Shown here piece after piece: positions 1 to 6,401 of a stretch of 29,917 nt of DNA; positions within the stretch are counted from its first letter, which is position 1, and every line of letters begins with the position of its first letter. Origin of the DNA: an uncultured Muribaculaceae bacterium (GTDB lineage: Bacteria > Bacteroidota > Bacteroidia > Bacteroidales > Muribaculaceae); contig CAJTRC010000028.1 of NCBI GenBank assembly GCA_910578365.1, forward strand, positions 1-29,917, read 5' to 3'. Under the pieces are notes generated by a model. It ran no database searches, was not told where the DNA came from, and saw only the letters and a list, made by a program, of their open reading frames with translations. The translations under genes and the position numbers were made by a program.

Positions 1-2
1 AA

Positions 3-113
3 TGGCTCAGACCTGCGGATTATTGCTCCACAGAATCCCTGCTCTATGCAACTAACCGTGCGTTGGCTGCGCTTGGATCTGAACTCAATATCAATTTTGC
101 CCATGCGGCTTAG
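3..113 (+). CDS. C-terminal end of an unidentified protein (partial)
   Basis: An open frame runs in from the window edge and stops with TAG at 111-113, giving 36 residues that include the stretch ESLLYATNRALAALGSELN. The composition looks like a real soluble protein end. The other two forward frames give less protein-like text. I do not recognise the family. An AT-rich stretch follows directly, which fits the end of a gene. Confidence 0.4.
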   Translation, partial: WLRPADYCSTESLLYATNRALAALGSELNINFAHAA

Positions 114-174
114 TATAAATTAATTTTTACGACTTACTTACTAAATTAATATGAATATCAGATAGTTTTGAATT

Positions 175-345
175 TATTTTTGCAAAGAGTCTGAGTAAAC
201 CGGCTGTGCCCAAATAGGCGCCGCCTCTTGTACTCCTCCGTCGTCCTCGACGGAGGGCTGCTGCTTGGGCCTCTCCCCGTCGGGACGACGGGGAGGTACA
301 AAGGAGTCGTGAACGGCGGGGATACGGAGTGGATGTTAGGGTTGC
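175..345. repeat. GC-rich multi-hairpin intergenic element (possible dispersed repeat or structured RNA)
   Basis: This stretch between the partial gene and the sigma operon holds two perfect hairpins: 235-243 pairs with 248-256 (9 bp, 4-nt loop) and 273-282 pairs with 286-295 (10 bp, 3-nt loop). Flanking arms also pair: CCGCC at 221-225 with GGCGG at 315-319, and 228-233 with 296-301. The whole folds as a two-armed multibranch structure. A TATTTTTG box at 175-182 resembles a -7 promoter element reading into it, but no -33 TTTG is present. Short open frames on both strands here are proline/arginine-rich and look spurious. The sequence resembles dispersed intergenic elements of Bacteroidales as I recall them; copy number cannot be seen from one window. 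Confidence 0.45.
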
Positions 346-357
346 GCACTGAGATGT

Positions 358-741
358 CTATTTCTTGCAAGAAAGTTTTGCCAGAGCAATCTCATAGACG
401 TTCAGGGCCGTTACGCCCGACAGTGTGGCCATTAGAGCCCAGGCAATGCAATTGTATGCCGTGATTCCGATCGGCAAGTAGGCGGCTGACTGTCTGAAGT
501 TGAATGTTTGCAGCCATTCAGCGGCAACCGGATACAGAAGCGTCAGTACCACTCCCATTACGAATCCCGCCATGGCCGCAATCAGCACAGCCATGCGGTT
601 GCGACGTTGCATGGCCAGCTGCTCGTGTTTTATCATATCCATAAGTTCCAGCCGGTGCTGCAGCTTGGACATGAAATCGAAGTCCGACGGCAGTTCAGGG
701 TCGAAATCGCTGAAAAGCTTCTTTAAATCATTATCTTCCAT
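358..741 (-). CDS. Small two-helix membrane protein, possible anti-sigma partner
   Basis: The 127-residue product has an acidic N-terminal cytoplasmic stretch (residues 1-45), a basic turn (QRRNR, 45-49) and two predicted membrane helices at about 50-72 and 89-112. It begins 5 nt after the ECF sigma factor stop, so it is almost surely co-transcribed and translated with it. A small membrane protein right after an ECF sigma gene is often an anti-sigma factor, but I see no recognisable anti-sigma zinc motif or FecR domain, so the role is inferred from position only. Its end lies close to the structured element upstream in the window. Confidence 0.75.
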   Translation of the reverse strand: MEDNDLKKLFSDFDPELPSDFDFMSKLQHRLELMDMIKHEQLAMQRRNRMAVLIAAMAGFVMGVVLTLLYPVAAEWLQTFNFRQSAAYLPIGITAYNCIAWALMATLSGVTALNVYEIALAKLSCKK

Positions 742-746
742 AAGCG

Positions 747-1226
747 TCAGAGTTGATGCATTAGAGTGCGCAGGTGGGTTCGTCCGCGCGAAAGTTGTTG
801 TTTTACGGCGTCCTGGCTGGCGTCGATAATTTCGGCTATTTCTTTTATGGCATAGCCTTCGAGGTAGAAGAGGAGAATGGCTGACCGCTCTTTGGGCGGC
901 AGCATGTCGAGGGCCGCGTAAAGTTCCTGATAACGGAATGCTCCGTCGGCTGAGTCGCCTGAGCTGAACTGCCGCGCCTGTTCGTAGTCGACAGTCGGGC
1001 GCACCGTGCGTTTATGGCTTATAAAGCAGTTGTAGCCAATGCGGTACAGCCATGGACGGAAACTGTCGGTGCTGCCGAGGCTGTCGTGGTTCATAAATGC
1101 CCTGATATATGACTCCTGTGCAATGTCGTCGGCCAGATTGGTGTCGCCGCTGCAAAGGGCTACCAGAAAGCGCCTGAACGCTCTCTGGGTAGCCTCAACC
1201 AATGTTACAAACTCGGAGCGAGTCAT
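747..1226 (-). CDS. ECF-type RNA polymerase sigma-70 factor
   Basis: The 159-residue protein has the two-domain layout of group 4 (ECF) sigma factors. Region 2 spans about residues 10-75, with the core-binding stretch LADDIAQESYIRAF (31-44) and the promoter-melting segment around FRPWLYRIGYN (57-67). Region 4 spans about 103-155 and has the helix-turn-helix YAIKEIAEIIDASQDAVKQQ (125-144). Such factors direct polymerase to a small regulon, often including their own operon. Its ATG overlaps the stop of the DUF6249-type gene by 4 nt (ATGA), and the small membrane protein follows after 5 nt, giving a three-gene operon. The signal and regulon cannot be read from the sequence. Confidence 0.92.
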   Translation of the reverse strand: MTRSEFVTLVEATQRAFRRFLVALCSGDTNLADDIAQESYIRAFMNHDSLGSTDSFRPWLYRIGYNCFISHKRTVRPTVDYEQARQFSSGDSADGAFRYQELYAALDMLPPKERSAILLFYLEGYAIKEIAEIIDASQDAVKQQLSRGRTHLRTLMHQL

Positions 1227-1648
1227 TTTTCGGCGTCGTTGTCGTTGACCTGTTTGCGGGTTACGAGATAAACAATCAGAAAGCTAAGTCCGATGGCAAT
1301 CAGCGGAGCGCCGAACACCATAGGTACGGTTACAGGGTCGGAATTGAAGCTTTCGCCATTTGCGAAGTTGCAGAGTCCGACTATTACCAGCGCCAGGCCC
1401 GTCAGGGTGCCTATGCAGCCGCACAGCAGTCGGTTGTTGAGCAGTTCGCGTGCTGATTTTTTGGGTTTGCGCAGCGATTCGGCAAGTTTATCTGCGTCGA
1501 TATTGTTGTTGGACTCAATAGCTTTGAGGATAACTTGGGCGCGCTTGTTGTCGCCGTTCATTTTCACCCATGAAACTATAAATACTATTGCTACTGGGAG
1601 TACGACACAGATGAAGATGGGTACTAATAATCCTGTTAAGTCAGACAT
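1223..1648 (-). CDS. DUF6249-like membrane protein
   Basis: The 141-residue protein has three predicted membrane helices (about 6-29, 75-95 and 109-130). A charged cytoplasmic segment between the first two carries VILKAIESNNNIDADKLAESL (39-59) and KPKKSARELL. This pattern matches the DUF6249 proteins of Bacteroides and relatives as I know them; no biochemical role is established. It is the first gene of the sigma operon and overlaps the sigma start by 4 nt, so its level should be coupled to sigma. It could sense or buffer the sigma factor at the membrane, but that is inference. Confidence 0.8.
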   Translation of the reverse strand: MSDLTGLLVPIFICVVLPVAIVFIVSWVKMNGDNKRAQVILKAIESNNNIDADKLAESLRKPKKSARELLNNRLLCGCIGTLTGLALVIVGLCNFANGESFNSDPVTVPMVFGAPLIAIGLSFLIVYLVTRKQVNDNDAEK

Positions 1649-1711
1649 TTTGGATGTATTTTTAGATGTTTGTTAATATTGTTTCTGAGATATCTCGCCT
1701 ATAAGACGCAG

Positions 1712-1772
1712 GTCGGCTGCGAAAGGTGACAGCAAAGATAATATTTTTTTGCCGTCAAGTTTCGCAGCCGAC
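1712..1772 (-). promoter_or_regulatory. Long inverted repeat enclosing the -7 element of the ECF operon
   Basis: Outer arms 1712-1724 and 1760-1772 are a perfect 13-bp inverted repeat. Inner arms 1727-1736 and 1748-1757 add ten pairs with one G-U on the minus strand, leaving an 11-nt loop. On the minus strand a TATCTTTG box (1740-1733) sits in the loop and inner stem and reads toward the gene starting at 1648. No TTTG lies 20 nt upstream of it. No U-tract follows the outer stem, so it is not a classical terminator of the upstream gene. It may be an operator, an attenuator, or both. Confidence 0.5.
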
Positions 1773-1807
1773 GTGGAATGTGTCTAAACCGATAGGAGTA
1801 TGGTTGG

Positions 1808-2299
1808 TTAGCGGATGTTTACGAGGTTTGCATCAGGCAGGATTTTAATTTTTGTAACTTTGCCCTGAAGATATACCGAGCCTTGTGCTATGATATTGCG
1901 GGTGCCTTCGTCGATAGTGGCTGACTGACAGGAGTAGAGAGCGCCGTCCCGGCCATAGACGAGCAGCAGATAGTCGTATTGTCCGGTAGCGTCGGGGCAT
2001 GTGTATACCTCGGCGGAAATTTCAGGATTGTAAGCTCCAATCAGGCGGTATTCTGGGGTGATTTGGCTTGCGATATCGATAATCTGCAGGTCAAGGTTGT
2101 TTGAGCCGGTGAATGCTGTAACTTTCTGCTCATTTTTGAGTGCATATCCTCGCGAAGGGTCGATAGGTACTGTAGAGGTTTCTGAGCGGTTCATGCCGCT
2201 GAGTTGCGATATGCGGTTGAACGCTTCGCGCGGTGTAATGGCCATTGTAGCCGAAGCTGTGGCAACAAGCATGATAAGTGAAAATAGGATTCGTTTCAT
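1808..2299 (-). CDS. Secreted protein of unknown function
   Basis: The start is placed at the ATG at 2299, because from there the product opens with a clear signal peptide (MKRILFSLIMLVATASATMA, residues 1-20); a longer reading upstream is not protein-like. The mature part is about 143 residues. It has no motif I recognise and only one cysteine pair candidate (in YTCP and YSCQ). It lies alone between the queA terminator and the sigma operon, with no clear promoter box in the 58 nt upstream, so some read-through from queA is possible. Predicted location is periplasm or outside the cell. No function can be given. Confidence 0.8.
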   Translation of the reverse strand: MKRILFSLIMLVATASATMAITPREAFNRISQLSGMNRSETSTVPIDPSRGYALKNEQKVTAFTGSNNLDLQIIDIASQITPEYRLIGAYNPEISAEVYTCPDATGQYDYLLLVYGRDGALYSCQSATIDEGTRNIIAQGSVYLQGKVTKIKILPDANLVNIR

Positions 2300-2357
2300 A
2301 AGTCGTTTTTTTAATGTACTTATGTATAACAATTTCCGGGGGCCTGAGGTTATATAA

Positions 2358-2393
2358 AATGAATACGGGCCACATCTGAGGCCCGTATTCATT
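2358..2393 (-). terminator. Rho-independent terminator after queA
   Basis: Arms 2358-2371 and 2380-2393 pair over 14 bp around an 8-nt loop. On the minus strand the stem ends in a T-rich run, 22 nt past the queA stop. It closes the ftsX-to-queA operon. Confidence 0.85.
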
Positions 2394-2414
2394 GATATTG
2401 TAAGTAGAAAAAAA

Positions 2415-3464
2415 TCAGAGTATGAGCATTGCGTCGCCGTAGCAGCCGAAGCGGTAGCCTTCTTTTACAGCTTCGTCGTAGGCTTTCATTACCAGATTGT
2501 AGCCGCCGAATGCCGCTGTCATCATCAGCATGGTGGAGTATGGCATGTGGAAGTTGGTTACCAGCGAGGTGCATACGGTGAAGTCGTGGGGCGGGAAGAT
2601 GAATTTGTTGGTCCAGCCTTCGTAAGTTTTCATGTGTCCGCCCATGCTTACCGCCGATGCTATGCCGCGGAGTACTGATGTACCTACGGCGCATACCTGC
2701 TTTTCGTGGTCTTTGGCGTTATTAACCGTGTCGACCAGTTTTTCGGTAATGGTAAGCTGTTCGGAGTCCATGCGGTGCTTGGTAAGATCTTCGACGTCGA
2801 TTTCGCGGAAGTTGCCCAGGCCGCTGTGTGCAGTGAGGTATGCCATTTCGACACCACGGATTTCGAGGCGTTTGAGCAGTTCGCGCGAGAAGTGCAGGCC
2901 GGCGGCCGGAGCTACAACTGCGCCTTCGTTCTTGGCGAATATGCACTGGTAGTTGTCGACATCGGATTCTTCGGGTTCGCGTTTGATATACTCTGGCAGC
3001 GGGGTGTGGCCCAGAGCGAAGAGGTCGCGCTTGAACTGGTCGTGCGGACCGTCGTAGAGGAAGCGCAGAGTGCGTCCGCGCGATGTGGTGTTGTCGATTA
3101 CTTCGGCTACCATAGATTCGTCTTCGCCAAAGTAGAGTTTGTTTCCGATGCGAATTTTGCGGGCGGGTTCTACCAGTACGTCCCAGAGTTTGTTGTCGGC
3201 GTTGAGTTCGCGCAGCAAGAATACTTCGATGCGCGCGCCGGTTTTTTCCTTGTTGCCGTAGAGCAGGGCGGGGAACACCTGAGTGTCGTTCAGCACCATT
3301 ATATCTCCGTCGCCAAAGTAGTTGAGCATGTCCTTGAAAACCTTGTGCTCAATTTCACCGGTTTTGCGGTGTACAACCATGAGTTTACATTCGTCGCGGT
3401 TTTCAACCGGATACTGGGCGATAAGTTCTTCGGGAAGATTGAATTTAAACTGTGATAGCTTCAT
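2415..3464 (-). CDS. queA: S-adenosylmethionine:tRNA ribosyltransferase-isomerase
   Basis: QueA transfers and isomerises the ribosyl part of SAM onto 7-aminomethyl-7-deazaguanine in the anticodon wobble position, making epoxyqueuosine. The 349-residue length is normal for the family. Visible family marks are the N-terminal MKLSQFKFNLPEELIAQYP, the DIMVLNDTQVFPALLYG segment near residue 55, and the GLHFSRELL and TAHSGLGNFREI segments in the C-terminal half. It is the last gene of the five-gene operon, 24 nt after truB, and a strong terminator follows. TruB and QueA both modify tRNA. Confidence 0.97.
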   Translation of the reverse strand: MKLSQFKFNLPEELIAQYPVENRDECKLMVVHRKTGEIEHKVFKDMLNYFGDGDIMVLNDTQVFPALLYGNKEKTGARIEVFLLRELNADNKLWDVLVEPARKIRIGNKLYFGEDESMVAEVIDNTTSRGRTLRFLYDGPHDQFKRDLFALGHTPLPEYIKREPEESDVDNYQCIFAKNEGAVVAPAAGLHFSRELLKRLEIRGVEMAYLTAHSGLGNFREIDVEDLTKHRMDSEQLTITEKLVDTVNNAKDHEKQVCAVGTSVLRGIASAVSMGGHMKTYEGWTNKFIFPPHDFTVCTSLVTNFHMPYSTMLMMTAAFGGYNLVMKAYDEAVKEGYRFGCYGDAMLIL

Positions 3465-3488
3465 ATATGTGGTTGTTTCTTTTATTCG

Positions 3489-4196
3489 TTATTTTTCTTC
3501 CGGCATTTCCAAGGGCGAGATGTTTATCAGCTCGCAGCACTGGTCGATAGTCAGGCAGTTGTCGATGCCTACATCGCCTACTCGTGTGCGCCTCAGGGCC
3601 GACAGGTGAGCGCCGCTGCCGAGTGCCTGACCTATGTCGCGTGCCAGAGCGCGTATATAGGTGCCTTTGCTGCACACTATGCGCAGAGTTATTGAGTCGG
3701 GCGCGAATTCGAGCAGTTCTATCTCGTCGATTATCAGTGTTTTTGGCTTGAGTTCCACTTCGCGGCCCTTGCGAGCCATATGGTAGGCGCGATGGCCGTC
3801 GACTTTAATGGCCGAGTATGCAGGCGGAATCTGCTGTATTGTGCCTGTGAAGCGGGGCAAAATCTGCTCTACCAGTTCCCGGGTAATATGGTCGGTGGGA
3901 TAGGTGGCGTCGATTTCGGTTTCGAGGTCGAACGATGGCGTGGTGGCACCTAAAGCCATGGTGGCCACATACTCCTTTATGCCGGCCTGCAGTTCTTCGA
4001 TGCGTTTCGTAGCCTTGCCGGTGCAGATAATCATCACACCGGTGGCGAGGGGGTCGAGAGTTCCGGCATGGCCTACTTTGAACTTTTTGATGCCCATTCG
4101 GCGCATCAGGGTTCCGCGCAGGCGCTTCACTGCATCGAACGATGTCCAGCCCAGTGGCTTGTCGACGTATAGAATTTCACCGTTAATATAATTCAT
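3489..4196 (-). CDS. truB: tRNA pseudouridine-55 synthase
   Basis: TruB converts U55 of the T-loop of tRNA to pseudouridine. The catalytic aspartate lies in GHAGTLDPLATG (D48 from the chosen start), and the KPLGWTSFDAVKRLR segment near the N-terminus is typical. I chose the ATG at 4196, because it gives MNYINGEILYVDKP and overlaps the uppP stop by one base (TGATG). A longer reading to 4247 would lie inside uppP and adds no family sequence. The product is 235 residues, on the short side but complete, with the GTYIRALARDIG segment near residue 180. Confidence 0.96.
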   Translation of the reverse strand: MNYINGEILYVDKPLGWTSFDAVKRLRGTLMRRMGIKKFKVGHAGTLDPLATGVMIICTGKATKRIEELQAGIKEYVATMALGATTPSFDLETEIDATYPTDHITRELVEQILPRFTGTIQQIPPAYSAIKVDGHRAYHMARKGREVELKPKTLIIDEIELLEFAPDSITLRIVCSKGTYIRALARDIGQALGSGAHLSALRRTRVGDVGIDNCLTIDQCCELINISPLEMPEEK

Positions 4197-5029
4197 CAGA
4201 ATATCATGCAGATTATACCTGCTACGAGGCAGTATGCGGCGAACCACACCAGTTTGCCTTTCTTTACTATGTTAATCATCCATTTGCAAGCCAGACAGCC
4301 AACTGCAAAGGCGGCGAGGAAGCCCACGATCATGGGTGTGAGGCCGAGTTCGGTACCGCCTGCGGGAACTTCAAACATCTTTTTGGCGTCGAGCAGAGCC
4401 TCGCCCAGAATGGGTATTATTACCATGAAGAACGAGAATCGGGCCATTTCGGAGCGCTTGTCGCCAATCAGAATACCGGTGGCTATGGTGGAGCCCGAGC
4501 GCGACAGACCCGGCAGTACGGCCACGGCCTGGGCGCAGCCAATAATCAGTGCGTCGATATAGGTTATATCACGGCCTTGGCTCAGCGTGCCGTCGGCCTT
4601 GCGTACGGCGGTCTTGGGGTCGGTGCGGTAGAAGTAAGTGAATGCCAGCAGGGCGGCTGTAACGCAGAGGCAGATGCCTACGGTAAAGAGTCCGTTGCCG
4701 AAGAACTGCTCCACAAAGTCTTTGAAGCATACGCCCACAATGCCAACCGGAATACAGCTGATGAGAATTTTTATTACATAGTCGAACTCCGGACCGCGCT
4801 TGAATGTGAAGAATGCCTTGCACAGTGGCATGAACTCACGCCACAGCACTACTATGGTGCTGAGTACGGTGGCTACATGCAGTAATATCGAGAATTGCAG
4901 CGCTTCGTCGCCGGGCAAATCCAGGCCCAGTATCTGGCGGCATATTTCGAGGTGCCCCGACGAACTTATGGGCAGGTATTCCGACAGCCCTTGTATTATG
5001 CCCATTATCAGGGCGTTTATAGTATCCAC
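4196..5029 (-). CDS. uppP: Undecaprenyl-diphosphate phosphatase (BacA/UppP family)
   Basis: This integral membrane enzyme removes one phosphate from undecaprenyl diphosphate to recycle the lipid carrier used for peptidoglycan and surface glycans. Both signature motifs are present: QGLSEYLPISSSGHL (residues 13-27) and PGLSRSGST (172-180), which together form the active site. Most of the 277 residues are hydrophobic helices. The only start that keeps the N-terminal motif context is GTG at 5029. It follows the DUF3098 gene after 19 nt and overlaps truB by one base. Confidence 0.96.
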   Translation of the reverse strand: MDTINALIMGIIQGLSEYLPISSSGHLEICRQILGLDLPGDEALQFSILLHVATVLSTIVVLWREFMPLCKAFFTFKRGPEFDYVIKILISCIPVGIVGVCFKDFVEQFFGNGLFTVGICLCVTAALLAFTYFYRTDPKTAVRKADGTLSQGRDITYIDALIIGCAQAVAVLPGLSRSGSTIATGILIGDKRSEMARFSFFMVIIPILGEALLDAKKMFEVPAGGTELGLTPMIVGFLAAFAVGCLACKWMINIVKKGKLVWFAAYCLVAGIICMIF

Positions 5030-5048
5030 GTTAGAATGTTTTTAAATA

Positions 5049-5312
5049 TCAATCCTTGTTTTTGAACTTAGGGCGAATGATTATTGCCACTGCCATAGCC
5101 ACGAATCCGAGGAAGGCGATTGCCGGTCCGATGACTATGCGTCGGGTCGAGAAAATTTCCTCGTTGAAGCTCTCGGAGCTTGTAGCTCCGCCAAGCATCA
5201 GCACAAAGCCCAGCACTATCATGGCACCGGATATTACCATAAACATGAAATTGTTGCGTGCCAGTGGTTTCTGAGTCTGCGACGCACGCATTATCTTGTC
5301 TTTCTTTTCCAT
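5049..5312 (-). CDS. DUF3098 family small membrane protein
   Basis: The 87-residue protein has two hydrophobic helices (about 22-40 and 61-79) joined by a loop with the SFNEEIFSTRRIVIGP segment, followed by a basic tail. This is the DUF3098 pattern, a Bacteroidetes family usually encoded between ftsX and uppP, as here. It starts 9 nt after the ftsX-like stop, so the two are translationally close. Its function is not known; association with the FtsX complex or with the envelope is only suggested by the conserved neighbourhood. Confidence 0.88.
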   Translation of the reverse strand: MEKKDKIMRASQTQKPLARNNFMFMVISGAMIVLGFVLMLGGATSSESFNEEIFSTRRIVIGPAIAFLGFVAMAVAIIIRPKFKNKD

Positions 5313-5321
5313 AGTCAGTTG

Positions 5322-6197
5322 TTATTTCATAAACATTTCATCGTAACCCTGGCGCAGATAGCGGTTGGTGGCCAGCGCCGAGGCCAGCGTGCATATCAGT
5401 ATGCCTGTAAGCATTATTCCGGCCGACACCATAAGTAAGTCGGGCCAATTGATTGCCTGCTCGAACATAGGGTCGAGCGAAGCCAGCCAGAACTGCGAGC
5501 AAGCCAGCACTGCCACTGCGAGTGTGCCGGCCACTACGCCGCTTGCCATACCTGCCAGCAGGAATGGACGGCGTATGAAGCCCGGAGTGGCACCTACAAG
5601 CTTCATGGTGTGTATTATAAACCGACGCGAGTACACGGCCAGATACACGGTGTTGTTAATCAGTACGAACGAAATCAGCAGCAGTGCTCCGGCAATGCCA
5701 AGCAGTATCCAGGTGATGCGGCTGACAAAAAAGTTTACATTGGTTATTGTGGAGGGAGCTGTGATTATCTCGTCGATGGCCGGGTCGGCAGCGAGTCGGT
5801 GGCGTATAGCCTCGATTGAATCGGCCGAGGCGTATGCCGGAGTAACTTTTACATCGAATTCGGGGTTGTAGGGGTTGATGTCGAGCATTTCGGCGGCGTC
5901 TTCGCCGAGGTACTGCGACTCGTCGTGCAGAATCTGCTCGGGCGATGCGTACACTGCCGATGCCGTGAAAGGATATTCGGGCAGCTGCTGTTTGAGCCTG
6001 TTGATTTCGTCGGGCGCTGCGTCGCGCTGCACCTTTACGATAAAGCCCATGTTGCTGCGTATCTGTTCGGCGCCGGAGCGTGCCAGCAGGCCGGCCATGG
6101 CGATTATGCCGAGTATCAGCAGTACCAGAGTCACGCTTATCACGGTGGTCAGTCTGGAGCCGAAAGCCGATAGCCTGGATGATTTGTTCTTAGTCAT
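5322..6197 (-). CDS. ftsX: FtsX-like cell division permease
   Basis: FtsX is the membrane partner of the ATPase FtsE and passes a signal across the membrane to cell-wall hydrolases at division. The 291-residue product shows the FtsX layout: a short N-terminal cytoplasmic part, one membrane helix (about 17-40), an extracytoplasmic domain (about 41-158), then three helices (about 161-188, 212-234 and 255-275) with MKLVGATPGFIRRPFL after the second. I chose ATG 6197. An upstream TTG at 6257 is inside the -7 promoter box and cannot be translated from that promoter. ftsE is not in the window, as is common in Bacteroidetes. It heads the ftsX-to-queA operon. Confidence 0.92.
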   Translation of the reverse strand: MTKNKSSRLSAFGSRLTTVISVTLVLLILGIIAMAGLLARSGAEQIRSNMGFIVKVQRDAAPDEINRLKQQLPEYPFTASAVYASPEQILHDESQYLGEDAAEMLDINPYNPEFDVKVTPAYASADSIEAIRHRLAADPAIDEIITAPSTITNVNFFVSRITWILLGIAGALLLISFVLINNTVYLAVYSRRFIIHTMKLVGATPGFIRRPFLLAGMASGVVAGTLAVAVLACSQFWLASLDPMFEQAINWPDLLMVSAGIMLTGILICTLASALATNRYLRQGYDEMFMK

Positions 6198-6213
6198 TTC
6201 GCTCGTTGATAAT

Positions 6214-6234
6214 GCCTTTTCGTTCCGAAAAGGC
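6214..6234 (-). promoter_or_regulatory. Perfect hairpin in the ftsX mRNA leader
   Basis: Arms 6214-6222 and 6226-6234 pair over 9 bp around a 3-nt loop. It lies between the predicted transcription start (about 6250) and the start codon at 6197. It is placed to affect translation or stability of the operon mRNA, but no known leader family is recognised. Confidence 0.5.
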
Positions 6235-6254
6235 CATAATATGCTAAATTGGCG

Positions 6255-6286
6255 CAAAGATACGAAAAAGAACGCTTTCTGACAAA
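6255..6286 (-). promoter_or_regulatory. Promoter of the ftsX-uppP-truB-queA operon
   Basis: On the minus strand the -33 TTTG is at 6286-6283 and the -7 TATCTTTG at 6262-6255, 20 nt apart. This matches the Bacteroides primary sigma consensus. Transcription should begin near 6250, giving a leader of about 50 nt. Confidence 0.8.
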
Positions 6287-6300
6287 TTTTGCCGCCGTTT

Positions 6301-6317
6301 TAACATGTTTAACATGT
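6301..6317. repeat. Tandem TAACATGT direct repeat upstream of the ftsX promoter
   Basis: TAACATGT occurs at 6301-6308 and 6310-6317, one turn-like step of 9 nt apart, and each copy contains the palindrome ACATGT. It lies about 15 nt beyond the -33 box of the ftsX promoter and downstream of lpd, a place where a regulator could bind. Confidence 0.4.
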
Positions 6318-6343
6318 CGCGGAGAGCTTTGATGGATTAGTTG

Positions 6344-6392
6344 CATACGACAGCGGAGGAAACACACCGGGTGCCTCCTCCGCTGCTGTATG
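6344..6392 (-). terminator. Hairpin terminator after the glycine cleavage operon
   Basis: Arms 6351-6360 and 6376-6385 pair over 10 bp. A further 5 bp (6344-6348 with 6388-6392) form below a 2x2 internal loop. It starts 10 nt past the lpd stop. The T-run after it on the minus strand is weak, so it may act partly as an mRNA end-protecting hairpin. Confidence 0.65.
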
Positions 6393-6401
6393 TATGGTCT
6401 G

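Noticed and set aside
158..464. Short open frames on both strands over the structured element (70 and 78 residues)
   Set aside because: They follow the hairpins, are rich in Pro, Arg and Ser, and lack start signals; the region fits a repeat or RNA better.
6198..6257. TTG start 60 nt upstream that would lengthen FtsX
   Set aside because: The TTG is part of the TATCTTTG promoter box, so it lies before the transcription start.
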